This document shows, piece by piece, positions 8,698-18,679 of a DNA stretch of 64,000 nucleotides. The notes under the pieces were generated by a model, which was given only the letters and a program-made list of their open reading frames with translations, was not told the DNA's origin and did not search any database. The stretch spans positions 682,001-746,000 of the forward strand of contig NZ_CP102512.1 of NCBI RefSeq assembly GCF_024612015.1. Reading direction: 5' to 3'. How positions within the stretch are numbered: the stretch's first letter is position 1; every line of letters begins with the position of its first letter. The stretch is from Streptomyces sp. CA-210063 (GTDB lineage: Bacteria > Actinomycetota > Actinomycetes > Streptomycetales > Streptomycetaceae). Made by a program: the position numbers and the translations under genes.

Positions 8698-9730
8698 GGC
8701 GGGCGTTCCTCTTCTTCAGGGCGGTCGCCACCCGCAGCGCGACCACACGGTCCACGGCGATGGCGAGGATGAGCAGGATGCCGTTGATCGCGAGCACCCA
8801 CACCGAGCTGACGCCGAGGGCGGGCAGCACGCTGTTGATGGAGGTCAGCAGCAGGGCGCCCAGGGCCGCCCCGTAGACGCTGCCGGAGCCGCCGGTGAAG
8901 ACGACGCCACCGACCACGACCGCGCTGACGACGGTGAGTTCGTAGCCGTTGCCGGTGCTGGAGTCGACGTTGCCGAACCGGGCCAGGTACAGCGCTCCGG
9001 CGAGGCCGGCGAGGGCACCGCAGAAGGTGTAGGCGACCAGGATCCGCTTGCGGACCGGGATACCGGCGAGGCGGGCGGCCTCCGGGTTGGAGCCGAGCGC
9101 GTACAGCTCGCGGCCGCTGCCGAAGTGCTTCAGGTAGTACGCCGTCGCCACCAGCACCGCCACCGCGATCAGCGCCAGGTACGGCACCGCCGAGATACCG
9201 CCGGAGCCGAAGTCGACGAACCCGTCGGGCAGGTCGGCCGCGGTGATCTGCCGGGAGCCGACCCAGATCGAGTCGATGCCCCGGATGATGTACAGCGTGC
9301 CGAGGGTGACGACGAGCGCGGGGACCTGGCCGAGGCTGACGAGCAGGCCGTTCAGCAGACCGAAGCCGATGCCCATCAGGACCGCCAGCAGCACGGCCAC
9401 AACCGCGTTCCCGCCGCCCTGGAGATACGTACCGGCGGCGAAGGCGCTGATGCCGAGGGTGGAGCCGACCGACAGGTCGACGTTCCGGGTGATGACCACC
9501 AGCGACTGGCCTACGGCGACCAGCACCAGGATGGTCGCGTTGAGCAGCAGGTCCTTGATGCCCTGTTCGGTCAGGAACTCGCTGTTGCCCAGCTGGGTGA
9601 CGACGATCATCACCAGGAAGACGACCAGGATGGCGAGTTCACGCATCTTGAAGACGCGGTCCACCAGCCGGGTGCCACTGGACTTGGGCACCTCGGTGAC
9701 GGGGGTGTTCTGAGGGGTGGTCACCGTCAT
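8690..9730 (-). CDS. rhaP: Rhamnose ABC transporter, permease subunit
   Basis: 346 residues from the ATG at 9730, which overlaps the ATPase stop codon as ATGA, so translation is coupled. Although the frame stays open much further upstream, the codons there belong to the ATPase in another frame. After a short cytoplasmic lead the protein is a chain of membrane helices with the family segments [20 protein letters not shown] and [20 protein letters not shown], as in RbsC-like permeases. It pairs with the downstream permease to form a heterodimeric channel energised by the two-domain ATPase encoded upstream. Confidence 0.9.
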   Translation of the reverse strand: MTVTTPQNTPVTEVPKSSGTRLVDRVFKMRELAILVVFLVMIVVTQLGNSEFLTEQGIKDLLLNATILVLVAVGQSLVVITRNVDLSVGSTLGISAFAAGTYLQGGGNAVVAVLLAVLMGIGFGLLNGLLVSLGQVPALVVTLGTLYIIRGIDSIWVGSRQITAADLPDGFVDFGSGGISAVPYLALIAVAVLVATAYYLKHFGSGRELYALGSNPEAARLAGIPVRKRILVAYTFCGALAGLAGALYLARFGNVDSSTGNGYELTVVSAVVVGGVVFTGGSGSVYGAALGALLLTSINSVLPALGVSSVWVLAINGILLILAIAVDRVVALRVATALKKRNARHG

Positions 9731-11244
9731 GCGGCGGCCCTCCCGGTGGCTGCGGCCATCACGGATTCCTCGGTGGCTTCGGAGCGAGGGATCTCGGCGG
9801 TGAGCCGGCCCTCGTGCATCACGAGCACGCGGTCGGCCATACCGAGGATCTCGGGCAGGTCGGAGGAGATCATCAGCACGGCCACGCCGTCGGCGGCGAG
9901 CTGGCTGAGCAGGCGGTGCACCTCGGCCTTGGTACCGACGTCGATGCCCCGGGTGGGCTCGTCGACGATCAGTACCTTCGGGCCCGTGGCGAGCCACTTG
10001 GCGAGGACGACCTTCTGCTGGTTGCCGCCGGACAGGGTGTTGACGGTGTCGGCGATCCGGGCGTACTTCACCTGGAGCTTGACCGCCCAGTCGAGGGAGC
10101 GGCTTCGTTCGGCGCCGCGGTCGACGAGACCGGCCTTCACGGTCGTACGGAGTCCGGTGAGGCCGATGTTCCGCTCGATGGACATGTCCATCACCAGGCC
10201 CTGGGCGCGGCGGTCCTCGGGGACCAGGGCGAGCCCGGCGGACATGGCGGTGGAGGGGGCGCCGTTGGTGAGCGCCCTGCCGTCGACGTCGACCTCGCCC
10301 GCGTCCCAGCGGTCGATGCCGAAGACGGCCCTCGCCACCTCGGTACGGCCGGCTCCGACGAGGCCGGCCAGGCCGACGATCTCGCCGCGCCGGACGTCGA
10401 AGGAGACGTCGGTGAAGACGCCCTCGCGGGTCAGCCGGCGCACACTGAGCGCGACCTCGCCCGGCTCGACCTCCTGCTTGGGGTACAGCTCGTCGAGGTC
10501 GCGGCCGACCATGCGGCGGACCAGGTCGTCCTCGGTCATCCCGTCGATCGGTTCGCTGGAGATCCAGGCGCCGTCGCGCAGCGTGGTGACCCGCTGGCAG
10601 ATCTGGAAGATCTCCTCCAGCCGGTGGGAGATGAAGAGGACGGCCGAGCCCTGCTCGCGCAGTGTGCGGACGACGCCGAAGAGCCGGGCCACCTCGCTGC
10701 CGGTGAGGGCCGCCGTCGGCTCGTCCATGATCAGCACGCGGGCGTCGAAGGACAGCGCCTTGGCGATCTCGACGATCTGCTGGTCGGCGATGGACAGGCC
10801 GCGCGCCGGGCGGTCGGGGTCGAGTTCGACGCCGAGCCGCTGCATCAGGGCGAGGGTCGCCGCATGGGTGGCCTTGTGGTCGATGCGGCCGAGGGCGCGC
10901 CGGGGCTGGCGGCCCATGAAGATGTTCTCGGCGATCGACAGGTCGGGGAAGAGCGTGGGCTCCTGGTAGATCACGGCGATGCCCGCGTCCCGGGCGTCGG
11001 CCGGGCCGTGGAAGACCGTGGGCGCGCCGTCGAGGAGCACCTGACCGGAGTCCGGTCGGTGCACCCCGGCGAGGCTCTTGATCAGGGTCGACTTTCCCGC
11101 GCCGTTCTCCCCGGCGAGTGCGTGCACCTCGCCCGGGAACAGTTCGAGGGACACGTCCCGCAGGGCGCGTACGGCGCCGAAGGACTTGGAGACGCCCTTC
11201 AGAGCGAGAACGGGGGCCGGACCCTTGTCGGACCGGTGGGTCAT
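9727..11244 (-). CDS. rhaT: Rhamnose ABC transporter, two-domain ATPase
   Basis: 505 residues with two nucleotide-binding domains, as in RbsA/MglA-type sugar importers. Domain 1 has the Walker A motif GENGAGKS (residues 45-52) and Walker [12 protein letters not shown]. Domain 2 has the signature [15 protein letters not shown] and Walker [11 protein letters not shown] but a degenerate Walker A ([10 protein letters not shown]), normal for this family. The start has GAGGAG five bases upstream. It is the first gene of the leftward rhamnose operon and powers uptake. The promoter and operator upstream are listed separately. Confidence 0.92.
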   Translation of the reverse strand: MTHRSDKGPAPVLALKGVSKSFGAVRALRDVSLELFPGEVHALAGENGAGKSTLIKSLAGVHRPDSGQVLLDGAPTVFHGPADARDAGIAVIYQEPTLFPDLSIAENIFMGRQPRRALGRIDHKATHAATLALMQRLGVELDPDRPARGLSIADQQIVEIAKALSFDARVLIMDEPTAALTGSEVARLFGVVRTLREQGSAVLFISHRLEEIFQICQRVTTLRDGAWISSEPIDGMTEDDLVRRMVGRDLDELYPKQEVEPGEVALSVRRLTREGVFTDVSFDVRRGEIVGLAGLVGAGRTEVARAVFGIDRWDAGEVDVDGRALTNGAPSTAMSAGLALVPEDRRAQGLVMDMSIERNIGLTGLRTTVKAGLVDRGAERSRSLDWAVKLQVKYARIADTVNTLSGGNQQKVVLAKWLATGPKVLIVDEPTRGIDVGTKAEVHRLLSQLAADGVAVLMISSDLPEILGMADRVLVMHEGRLTAEIPRSEATEESVMAAATGRAAA

Positions 11245-11297
11245 GGGGGCTCCTCGACGACGGCCGGTGGCTAGCGAGAAGCTGCCTCACTGCGTCG

Positions 11298-11353
11298 TGA
11301 AAGGTTTCAACTGGATTGCCGGGACGTTAGGCACCACACGCAGGTCACGTCAA
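11298..11353 (-). promoter_or_regulatory. Promoter and LacI-type operator of the rhamnose transport operon
   Basis: Read on the minus strand, TTGACG (11353-11348) is separated by 18 bases from TAACGT (11329-11324), a good match to a housekeeping promoter. Downstream of it lies the inverted repeat TGAAAGGTTTCA (11298-11309), a LacI-like operator with arms TGAAA/TTTCA. A repressor bound there would block early elongation of the ABC operon. Confidence 0.6.
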
Positions 11354-11426
11354 TGGGTTCCGGCCGAAATTCTTTCGATAGAAGAGGTCACAACCGGGTC
11401 ACGGGCAGCTGTCTTGACCAGGGGGG

Positions 11427-11476
11427 TTGACAGTCTGGCGAGCCGCTCATAGTTTCCCGTTCTGAATCGTTTCAGA
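11427..11476 (+). promoter_or_regulatory. Promoter and LacI-type operator of the rhamnose catabolic operon
   Basis: TTGACA (11427-11432), a 17-base spacer and TAGTTT (11450-11455) form a near-consensus promoter 47 bases before rhaI. Immediately downstream is TCTGAATCGTTTCAGA (11461-11476), an inverted repeat matching at 14 of 16 positions with a central CG, overlapping the expected transcription start. Its arms resemble those of the operator on the divergent side, so one LacI protein may control both arms. Confidence 0.7.
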
Positions 11477-11501
11477 CATCGAAGTCGGTAGGAGCCCTGA
11501 C

Positions 11502-12671
11502 GTGACCGAGCTCGCCGCGGTGAAGGCCGCCCTCAAGACCCAGGCCGTCGAGACGCCGTCGTGGGCGTACGGAAACTCCGGAACCCGCTTCAAGGTGTTC
11601 GCCCAGCCGGGTGTTCCGCGCAATCCCTGGGAGAAGCTGGACGACGCCGGCAAGGTCCACGAGTTCACCGGCGTGGCCCCGACCGTGGCCCTCCACATCC
11701 CCTGGGACAAGGTCGAGGGCTCCGATGGATACGCAGAGCTCTCGAAGCACGCGGAGGAGCGTGGCGTGAAGCTCGGCGCCATCAACTCCAATACCTTCCA
11801 GGACGACGACTACAAGCTGGGGAGCATCTGCCATCCGGATGCGTCGGTGCGCCGCAAGGCCGTCGATCACCTGCTGGAGTGCGTCGACATCATGGACGCG
11901 ACCGGGTCGCGGGACCTGAAGCTGTGGTTCGCGGACGGTACGAACTATCCCGGCCAGGACGACATCCGTGAGCGCCAGGACCGGCTGGCCGAGGGGCTTG
12001 CCGAGGTGTACGAGCGGCTCGGGGACGACCAGCGGATGCTGCTGGAGTACAAGTTCTTCGAGCCGGCGTTCTACACGACCGATGTGCCGGACTGGGGTAC
12101 CGCCTACGCCCACTGCCTCAAGCTCGGGCCGAAGGCACAGGTCGTCGTCGACACCGGGCACCACGCGCCCGGCACCAACATCGAGTTCATCGTGGCGACA
12201 CTGCTGCGGGAGGGGAAGCTCGGCGCGTTCGACTTCAACTCGCGGTTCTACGCGGACGACGACCTGATGGTCGGGTCCGCCGACCCGTTCCAGCTGTTCC
12301 GGATCATGTACGAGGTCGTGCGTGGCGGTGGGTTCACTCCTGAGGTCGCGTTCATGCTCGATCAGTGCCACAACATCGAGGCGAAGATTCCGGCGATCAT
12401 CCGGTCGGTGATGAATGTGCAGGAGGCCACGGCGAAGGCGCTGCTGGTTGACCGGGACGCGTTGCGCTCCGCTCAGCAGGCCGGGGATGTGCTCGAGGCC
12501 AACGCCGTGGTGATGGACGCGTACAACACGGATGTGCGGCCGTTGCTTCGTGAGGTGCGCGAGGAGATGGGGTTGGACGCCGATCCCATGGGGGCGTACC
12601 GGCGGTCCGGGTGGGCCTCGAAGATCGTTGAGGAGCGGGTGGGAGGAGAGCAAGCCGGTTGGGGAGCCTGA
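11502..12671 (+). CDS. rhaI: L-rhamnose isomerase
   Basis: 389 residues, GTG start with GGAG seven bases upstream. A TIM-barrel enzyme of the RhaI type found in actinobacteria and pseudomonads. It contains the metal and substrate segments LEYKFFEPAFY, DTGHHAPGTNIEF and FDFNSRFYADDDL, with conserved Glu, Asp and His ligands for the divalent metal ions. It converts L-rhamnose to L-rhamnulose in the cytoplasm, the first catabolic step. It is the first gene of the rightward rhamnose operon. Its last 40 codons use noticeably more T- and G-ending codons than the rest, just before a dispersed intergenic repeat. Confidence 0.93.
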   Translation: MTELAAVKAALKTQAVETPSWAYGNSGTRFKVFAQPGVPRNPWEKLDDAGKVHEFTGVAPTVALHIPWDKVEGSDGYAELSKHAEERGVKLGAINSNTFQDDDYKLGSICHPDASVRRKAVDHLLECVDIMDATGSRDLKLWFADGTNYPGQDDIRERQDRLAEGLAEVYERLGDDQRMLLEYKFFEPAFYTTDVPDWGTAYAHCLKLGPKAQVVVDTGHHAPGTNIEFIVATLLREGKLGAFDFNSRFYADDDLMVGSADPFQLFRIMYEVVRGGGFTPEVAFMLDQCHNIEAKIPAIIRSVMNVQEATAKALLVDRDALRSAQQAGDVLEANAVVMDAYNTDVRPLLREVREEMGLDADPMGAYRRSGWASKIVEERVGGEQAGWGA

Positions 12672-12729
12672 TACCGGGTCTCGTCTGCCAGTTCTCGTCC
12701 GTTGCGGACTGCGGGTCGTGTGTGGTTGA

Positions 12730-12758
12730 TCGCGCAGTTCCCCGCGCCCCTGACGGGG
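12730..12758. repeat. Dispersed intergenic repeat with hairpin, copy 1
   Basis: Between rhaI and the aldolase-dehydrogenase gene lies an element whose core GCAGTTCCCCGCGCCCCT is also present at 47101-47118. In both copies 23 consecutive bases are identical (12730-12752 here), and weaker similarity extends upstream. A short hairpin follows, here GCGCCCC-TGAC-GGGGCGC. I recall this motif as frequent between Streptomyces genes. Its role is unknown. Confidence 0.7.
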
Positions 12759-12806
12759 CGCCGCAGTCCCCTTTCGTACATACGTCACCGTAAGGATTGA
12801 TCTCGC

Positions 12807-14846
12807 ATGGCAACCCATCCCGAAGCCGCCGCCCTTCTCGCTCGGTCCCGTCGGCTCGGCGCTGATCCCCGGAACACCAACTACGCCGGTGGCAATACGT
12901 CCGCCAAGGGGACCGACACCGACCCCGTCACCGGTGGTGACGTGGAGCTGATGTGGGTGAAGGGGTCCGGAGGGGACCTCGGCACGCTCACCGAAGCCGG
13001 GCTGGCCGTGTTGCGGCTGGACCGGATGCGGGCGCTCGTCGAGGTGTACCCGGGTGTGGAGCGCGAGGACGAGATGGTGGCCGCGTTCGACTACTGCCTG
13101 CACGGGAAGGGTGGGGCGGCGCCGTCCATCGACACCGCCATGCACGGTCTCGTGGACGCGGCCCATGTGGACCACCTGCACCCCGACTCCGGGATCGCGC
13201 TCGCTTGTGCCGCCGACGGGGAGAAGCTGACCGCCGAGTGTTTCGGGGACAGTGTGGTGTGGGTGCCGTGGCGGCGGCCGGGGTTCCAGCTGGGGCTGGA
13301 CATCGCGGCCGTGAAGCGGGAGAACCCGCAGGCCATCGGGTGTGTCCTGGGCGGGCATGGGATCACCGCCTGGGGTGACACCGCCGAGGAGTGCGAGAAG
13401 AACTCGCTGCACATCATCCGGACCGCCGAGCAGTTCCTCGTCGAGCGGGGGAAGGCGGAGCCGTTCGGGCCGGTGCTCGACGGGTACGCGGCCCTGGCCT
13501 CCTCCCAGAGGCGTGAGCGGGCCGCCGCCCTGGCCCCGCACATCCGGGCCATCGCCTCGCAGGACAAGCCGCAGGTCGGGCACTTCACCGACTCCGAGGT
13601 CGTCCTCGACTTCCTGGCGAGTGCGGAGCACCCGCGGCTCGCCGCCCTGGGGACCTCGTGCCCCGACCACTTCCTTCGTACGAAGGTCCGGCCGCTCGTG
13701 CTGGATCTTCCGCCGGCCGCCGATCTCGACACGGCGATCGCGCGGCTCAAGGAGCTGCACGCCGAGTACCGGGAGGAGTACGCCGCCTACTACCAGCGGC
13801 ACGCCGAGCCCGACTCCCCCGCGATGCGCGGCGCGGACCCGGCGATCGTGCTGATCCCGGGTGTGGGCATGTTCAGCTTCGGCAAGGACAAGCAGACCGC
13901 GCGGGTGGCCGGTGAGTTCTACGTCAACGCGATCAATGTGATGCGGGGCGCCGAGGCGGTGTCGACGTACGCGCCGATCGAGGAGTCGGAGAAGTTCCGC
14001 ATCGAGTACTGGGCGCTGGAGGAGGCCAAGCTTCAGCGGATGCCCAAGCCGAAGCCGCTGGCGACGCGGGTCGCGCTCGTCACGGGTGCGGGGAGCGGGA
14101 TCGGGAAGGCCATCGCCCATCGGCTCGTCGCCGAGGGGGCCTGTGTCGTCGTCGCCGATCTGAACGCCGAGAACGCCGCCGCCGTCGCCGAGGAGCTGGG
14201 CGGGGCCGACAAGGCCGTCGCCGTGACCGTCGACGTGACGGACGAGGAGCAGATCGGTGCGGCCTTCAAGGCGGCCGCGCTGGCCTTCGGCGGTGTCGAT
14301 CTCGTCGTCAACAACGCCGGCATCTCGATCTCCAAGCCGCTCCTCGAGACGTCGGCGAAGGACTGGGATCTTCAGCACGACATCATGGCGCGCGGTTCGT
14401 TCCTCGTGTCGCGTGAGGCGGCTCGGGTGATGATCGCGCAGGGTCTGGGCGGCGACATCGTCTACATCGCCTCGAAGAACGCCGTCTTCGCCGGGCCCAA
14501 CAACATCGCCTACTCCGCCACCAAGGCCGACCAGGCGCACCAGGTGCGGCTGCTGGCCGCCGAGCTGGGCGAGCACGGCATCCGTGTCAACGGGGTCAAC
14601 CCGGACGGTGTCGTGCGCGGCTCCGGGATCTTCGCGGCGGGCTGGGGTGCCCAGCGGGCCGCCGTGTACGGGGTGGAGGAGGAGAAGCTGGGCGAGTTCT
14701 ACGCGCAGCGGACCATCCTCAAGCGCGAGGTGCTGCCGGAGCACGTGGCGAACGCGGTGTTCGCGCTGACGGGCGGGGAGCTGACGCACACCACCGGTCT
14801 GCATGTTCCGGTCGACGCCGGCGTGGCCGCCGCGTTCCTGCGATGA
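12807..14846 (+). CDS. rhaE: Bifunctional rhamnulose-1-phosphate aldolase / lactaldehyde dehydrogenase
   Basis: 679 residues, a fusion of two enzymes. Residues 1 to about 410 form a class II (adducin-type) aldolase that should cut L-rhamnulose 1-phosphate into DHAP and L-lactaldehyde; the histidine-bearing stretch DAAHVDHLHPDS is the likely zinc site. From about residue 420 a short-chain dehydrogenase follows, with TGAGSGIG near residue 425, NNAG, and the catalytic Tyr569/Lys573 pair in YSATK. It should oxidise lactaldehyde to lactate with NAD. The same fusion is known from other bacterial rhamnose clusters. The downstream kinase overlaps by ATGA. Confidence 0.92.
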   Translation: MATHPEAAALLARSRRLGADPRNTNYAGGNTSAKGTDTDPVTGGDVELMWVKGSGGDLGTLTEAGLAVLRLDRMRALVEVYPGVEREDEMVAAFDYCLHGKGGAAPSIDTAMHGLVDAAHVDHLHPDSGIALACAADGEKLTAECFGDSVVWVPWRRPGFQLGLDIAAVKRENPQAIGCVLGGHGITAWGDTAEECEKNSLHIIRTAEQFLVERGKAEPFGPVLDGYAALASSQRRERAAALAPHIRAIASQDKPQVGHFTDSEVVLDFLASAEHPRLAALGTSCPDHFLRTKVRPLVLDLPPAADLDTAIARLKELHAEYREEYAAYYQRHAEPDSPAMRGADPAIVLIPGVGMFSFGKDKQTARVAGEFYVNAINVMRGAEAVSTYAPIEESEKFRIEYWALEEAKLQRMPKPKPLATRVALVTGAGSGIGKAIAHRLVAEGACVVVADLNAENAAAVAEELGGADKAVAVTVDVTDEEQIGAAFKAAALAFGGVDLVVNNAGISISKPLLETSAKDWDLQHDIMARGSFLVSREAARVMIAQGLGGDIVYIASKNAVFAGPNNIAYSATKADQAHQVRLLAAELGEHGIRVNGVNPDGVVRGSGIFAAGWGAQRAAVYGVEEEKLGEFYAQRTILKREVLPEHVANAVFALTGGELTHTTGLHVPVDAGVAAAFLR

Positions 14847-16291
14847 GCGGGTCCGTGAAGTCGTACGCGGCGGTCGACCTCGGTGCGTCCAGTGGGCGGG
14901 TCATGGTCGGCCGCGCGGGGCGGGACTCGCTGGAACTCGTCGAGGCCCACCGGTTCCCGAACCGGCCGGTGCGGACGCCCGAGGGGCTGCGCTGGGATGT
15001 GCTCGCGCTGTACGCGGGGGTGCTCGACGGGCTGAAGGCGGCCGGGCAGGTCGACTCCGTCGGCATCGACAGCTGGGCCGTCGACTACGGGCTGCTCGAC
15101 GGTGACGGGGCCCTGCTGGGCAACCCGGTGCACTACCGGGACTCCCGTACCGAGGGCGTCGCGGAGAAGGTGTGGGCCTCCGTGCCCGCCGCCGAGCTGT
15201 ACGCGGCGACAGGGTTGCAGTACGCGCCCTTCAACACGCTCTACCAGCTGGTCGCCGCCCGGTCCTCCGCCCAACTGGCATACGCCAAGCGGCTGTTGCT
15301 CATCCCCGATCTGTTGACGTACTGGCTGACGGGCGAGCTGGGCACCGAGCTGACCAATGCCTCGACGACGCAGCTGATCGATCCCCGGACGCGCGACTGG
15401 TCGTACGACGTGGCCGAGCGGCTCGGGGTCGATCTGGAGCTGTTCGCGCCACTGCGGCGGCCCGGGGATCCGGCGGGGTTCCTCCAGGAGCGGGTGCTGG
15501 AGGAGACCGGGCTGACGGGCCTGGTTCCGGTGACGGCGGTCGGGTCGCACGACACCGCTTCGGCGGTGGCGGCCGTGCCGGCCACCGGCGAGCGGTTCGC
15601 GTACATCTGTACGGGCACCTGGTCGCTGGCCGGTCTTGAGCTGGACGCGCCGGTGCTGACCGAGGCGAGCCGGGCGGCCAACTTCACCAATGAGCTGGGG
15701 CTGGACGGCACGGTCCGTTACCTCCGGAACATCATGGGGCTGTGGCTGCTCCAGGAGTGCGTACGGGAGTGGGGGGACCCGGATCTCGGCGAGCTGCTGC
15801 GGGCCGCCGCGACGGTGCCCGCGCTGCGGTCGGTCGTGGACGCCGGGGACTCGGCGTTCCTCGCGCCCGGCCGGATGCCGGAGCGGATCGCCGAGGCGTG
15901 CCGGGAGTCGGGGCAGCCCGTCCCCAGGACGCCCGCCGAGATCACCCGCTGCATCCTCGACTCGCTGGCCCTCGCCCACCGGCGGGCCGTCACCGAGGCC
16001 CAGGCGCTGGCCGACCACCCCGTCGACGTCGTCCACATCGTCGGCGGCGGTACCCGCAACGCCCTGCTCTGCCAGCTCACCGCCGACGCCTGCGGGCTGC
16101 CGGTGGTGGCGGGACCGGCGGAGGCGGCGGCCCTGGGCAATGTCCTCGTCCAGGCCCGTAGCCATGGCCTGGTGGGCGACCGGGCCTCGATGCGGCAGCT
16201 CCTCGCCCGCACCCAGCCGCTGGTGCGGTACGAGCCGCAGGGCGACCCGGCGGCCTGGCGCGCGGCGGAGGCCCGGCTCACCGAGCGGTGA
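14843..16291 (+). CDS. rhaB: L-rhamnulokinase
   Basis: 482 residues, FGGY-family sugar kinase. The N-terminal phosphate loop is VDLGASSGRVMVGR. The GIDSWAVDYGLLD segment carries the catalytic-type Asp, and HDTASAVAAVPA plus GGGTRNALLCQL belong to the C-terminal ATP domain. It phosphorylates L-rhamnulose at O1 with ATP. The ATG overlaps the stop of the aldolase-dehydrogenase gene (ATGA), so the two are translationally coupled. It is the last gene of the sugar part of the operon; the lut genes begin 157 bases later. Confidence 0.93.
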   Translation: MSGSVKSYAAVDLGASSGRVMVGRAGRDSLELVEAHRFPNRPVRTPEGLRWDVLALYAGVLDGLKAAGQVDSVGIDSWAVDYGLLDGDGALLGNPVHYRDSRTEGVAEKVWASVPAAELYAATGLQYAPFNTLYQLVAARSSAQLAYAKRLLLIPDLLTYWLTGELGTELTNASTTQLIDPRTRDWSYDVAERLGVDLELFAPLRRPGDPAGFLQERVLEETGLTGLVPVTAVGSHDTASAVAAVPATGERFAYICTGTWSLAGLELDAPVLTEASRAANFTNELGLDGTVRYLRNIMGLWLLQECVREWGDPDLGELLRAAATVPALRSVVDAGDSAFLAPGRMPERIAEACRESGQPVPRTPAEITRCILDSLALAHRRAVTEAQALADHPVDVVHIVGGGTRNALLCQLTADACGLPVVAGPAEAAALGNVLVQARSHGLVGDRASMRQLLARTQPLVRYEPQGDPAAWRAAEARLTER

Positions 16292-16448
16292 GCGGGGCCG
16301 TCCCCGCGGGCCGATCGGCCAGGGGTGTCCCGTCGCCGACCGTCCCGCGGGTCATTTCCGTGGGCGCTCGGCGCGCGGGGACTCTCGCCCTCCGCGTACT
16401 CGCGTCGTACTCTGCACTCATCCGATGACCGACCCCCAAGGAGCCGCG

Positions 16449-17204
16449 ATGCGTGTCGCCCTGTTCCTGACCTGTGTCAACGACACGCTCTATCCGGATA
16501 CCGGCCGCGCCGTGGTGAAACTGCTGACCAGGCTGGGCGTCGACGTCGACTTCCCGATGGGCCAGACCTGCTGCGGGCAGGCGCACTACAACACCGGGTA
16601 CCGGCATGAGGCCGAGCCGCTGGCCCGGCAGTTCTCCGATGTATTCCGGGACTACGAGGCGATCGTCACGCCGTCCGGCTCCTGCGGGGCGATGGTGCGG
16701 GAGCTGTATCCACGGATGGGTGAGCGGGCGCGGGCGGAGGGGCGGGGAGACACCCTCGCGCGGACGCTGGCGCCGGTCGTGCCGAAGACATACGAGCTGA
16801 CCGAGTTCCTGGTGGACGTGCTGGGCGTGACCGATGTCGGCGCGTACTACCCGCACAAGGTGACGTACCACCCGACCTGCCACGGGCTGCGCAGCCTGGG
16901 CCTGGGCGAGCGGCCGCGGCGGCTGCTCCAGGCCGTGAAGGGGCTGGAGCTGGTGGAACTGCCCGGCGCCGACGAGTGCTGTGGCTTCGGTGGCACGTTC
17001 GCCATGAAGAACTCCGATGTCTCGGCGGCGATGGGCGCGGACAAGGTGCGCAACGCCGAGTCGACGGGGGCCGAGGTGCTGTGCGCGGCCGACAACTCGT
17101 GTCTCATGCACATCGGCGGCACCATGACCCGGCTGCGTACGTCCGTACGGCCGGTCCACATCGCGGAGATCCTGGCGAGCACGGAAGAGGAGCCGACGGC
17201 ATGA
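16449..17204 (+). CDS. lutA: Lactate utilization protein A, Fe-S oxidoreductase subunit
   Basis: 251 residues from the ATG at 16449, which has AAGGAG five bases upstream; the much longer open frame before it is not coding. Two cysteine-rich CCG-type modules are visible: CCGQAHYNTGY with SGSCGAM in the first half, and HPTCHGLRSL with DECCGFGGTFA in the second. These bind Fe-S or serve as disulfide centres. With LutB and LutC it should form the membrane-peripheral complex that oxidises L-lactate to pyruvate. It follows the rhamnose genes, which generate lactate from lactaldehyde. Confidence 0.92.
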   Translation: MRVALFLTCVNDTLYPDTGRAVVKLLTRLGVDVDFPMGQTCCGQAHYNTGYRHEAEPLARQFSDVFRDYEAIVTPSGSCGAMVRELYPRMGERARAEGRGDTLARTLAPVVPKTYELTEFLVDVLGVTDVGAYYPHKVTYHPTCHGLRSLGLGERPRRLLQAVKGLELVELPGADECCGFGGTFAMKNSDVSAAMGADKVRNAESTGAEVLCAADNSCLMHIGGTMTRLRTSVRPVHIAEILASTEEEPTA

Positions 17205-18679
17205 GCGGGACGTTCGTCGGTATGCCGGCCTTCCCCAAGGCCGCGCACGAGGCCGTGCACAACACGACCCTGCGCGGCAATCTGCGCCACGCCACGCACA
17301 CCATCCGCGCCAAACGCGCGAACGCGGTCGCGGAGATGTCCGACTGGGCCGCGCTGCGGGAGGCGGGCAAGCAGATCAAGGACCACACCCTGCGTCATCT
17401 CGACCGGTATCTCGTGCAGTTGGAGGAGTCGGTCACGGCGGCCGGCGGCACGGTGCACTGGGCCGCCGACGCGGACGAGGCGAACCGGATCGTGACGTAT
17501 CTCGTCAAGGCGACCGGTGAGAGCGAGGTCGTCAAGGTCAAGTCGATGGCGACGCAGGAGATCGGGCTGAACGAGGCGCTGGAGGCCGAGGGCATCCACG
17601 CCTACGAGACCGATCTCGCCGAACTCATCGTGCAGTTGGGCAAGGACCGGCCGTCGCACATCCTCGTCCCGGCGATCCACCGCAACCGGGGCGAGATCCG
17701 TGACATCTTCGCGCGCGAGATGAGCGAGTGGGGCCGCCCCGCCCCCGAGGGCCTGACCGACACGCCCGCCGAGCTGGCGGAGGCCGCGCGGCTGCATCTG
17801 CGGGAGAAGTTCCTGCGCGCCAAGGTCGGTGTCTCCGGCGCGAACTTCATGGTCGCCGACACCGGCACGCTGGTCGTCGTGGAGTCCGAGGGCAACGGCC
17901 GGATGTGCCTCACCCTCCCCGAGACCCTGATCTCCGTCGTCGGCATCGAGAAGATCGTGCCGACCTGGCAGGACCTGGAGGTCTTCCTCCAGACCCTCCC
18001 CCGCTCCTCGACGGCCGAGCGGATGAACCCGTACACCTCGACCTGGACCGGCACCACGGACGAGGACGGACCGAGCACCTTCCATCTCGTCCTCATCGAC
18101 AACGGCCGCACGGACACGCTCGCCGACGAGGTCGGCCGGCAGGCCCTGCGCTGCATCCGCTGCTCGGCCTGTCTCAATGTCTGCCCGGTGTACGAGCGGG
18201 CGGGCGGCCACGCGTACGGCTCGGTCTACCCGGGCCCGATCGGCGCCATCCTCAGCCCCCAGCTCCGGGGCACGGCGAGCGAGATCGACGCCTCGCTGCC
18301 GTACGCCTCGTCGCTGTGCGGCGCCTGCTACGAGGTGTGCCCGGTCGCCATCGACATCCCGGAGGTGCTGGTGCATCTGCGGGAGCGCATCGCGCAGGGC
18401 GGGCCGGTGACCGAGCAGGGCAACAAGGTCGTGCTCAAGCCCGCGAAGGGGCATGCCGCCGAACGGGCGGCGATGCGCGCGGCACGCTGGGCGTTCAGTC
18501 ACCCCGGCGCGCTGCGCACCGGGCAGCGGCTCGCGTCCCGCACCCGCCGCTTCCACCCCCGTACGCTGCCGGGCCCCGGCAAGGCGTGGAGCGCCAGCCG
18601 CGATCTTCCCGCGCTGCCCGCCGAGCCGTTCCGGGACTGGTGGCAGCGCACGAACGGCGGAAAGGACACGGGCAAGTGA
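17201..18679 (+). CDS. lutB: Lactate utilization protein B, iron-sulfur subunit
   Basis: 492 residues; the ATG overlaps the lutA stop (ATGA). The N-terminal two thirds are an LUD domain, including VGVSGANFMVADTGTLVVVESEGNG. Near residues 317 and 372 are two ferredoxin-like clusters, CIRCSACLNVCPVY and CGACYEVCPVAI, which should each hold a 4Fe-4S centre. It transfers electrons from lactate within the LutABC complex. Length and domain order match characterised LutB proteins. Confidence 0.93.
   Translation: MSGTFVGMPAFPKAAHEAVHNTTLRGNLRHATHTIRAKRANAVAEMSDWAALREAGKQIKDHTLRHLDRYLVQLEESVTAAGGTVHWAADADEANRIVTYLVKATGESEVVKVKSMATQEIGLNEALEAEGIHAYETDLAELIVQLGKDRPSHILVPAIHRNRGEIRDIFAREMSEWGRPAPEGLTDTPAELAEAARLHLREKFLRAKVGVSGANFMVADTGTLVVVESEGNGRMCLTLPETLISVVGIEKIVPTWQDLEVFLQTLPRSSTAERMNPYTSTWTGTTDEDGPSTFHLVLIDNGRTDTLADEVGRQALRCIRCSACLNVCPVYERAGGHAYGSVYPGPIGAILSPQLRGTASEIDASLPYASSLCGACYEVCPVAIDIPEVLVHLRERIAQGGPVTEQGNKVVLKPAKGHAAERAAMRAARWAFSHPGALRTGQRLASRTRRFHPRTLPGPGKAWSASRDLPALPAEPFRDWWQRTNGGKDTGK

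Noticed and set aside
8324..10969. An 881-codon plus-strand frame across the rhamnose permease and ATPase genes
   Set aside because: Composition-driven frame antisense to three genes with clear family motifs.
11472..14804. A 1110-codon open frame on the minus strand opposite rhaI and the aldolase-dehydrogenase gene
   Set aside because: It is the expected antisense by-product of strong third-position GC bias; its translation has no recognisable domain, while the plus strand encodes two clear enzymes.
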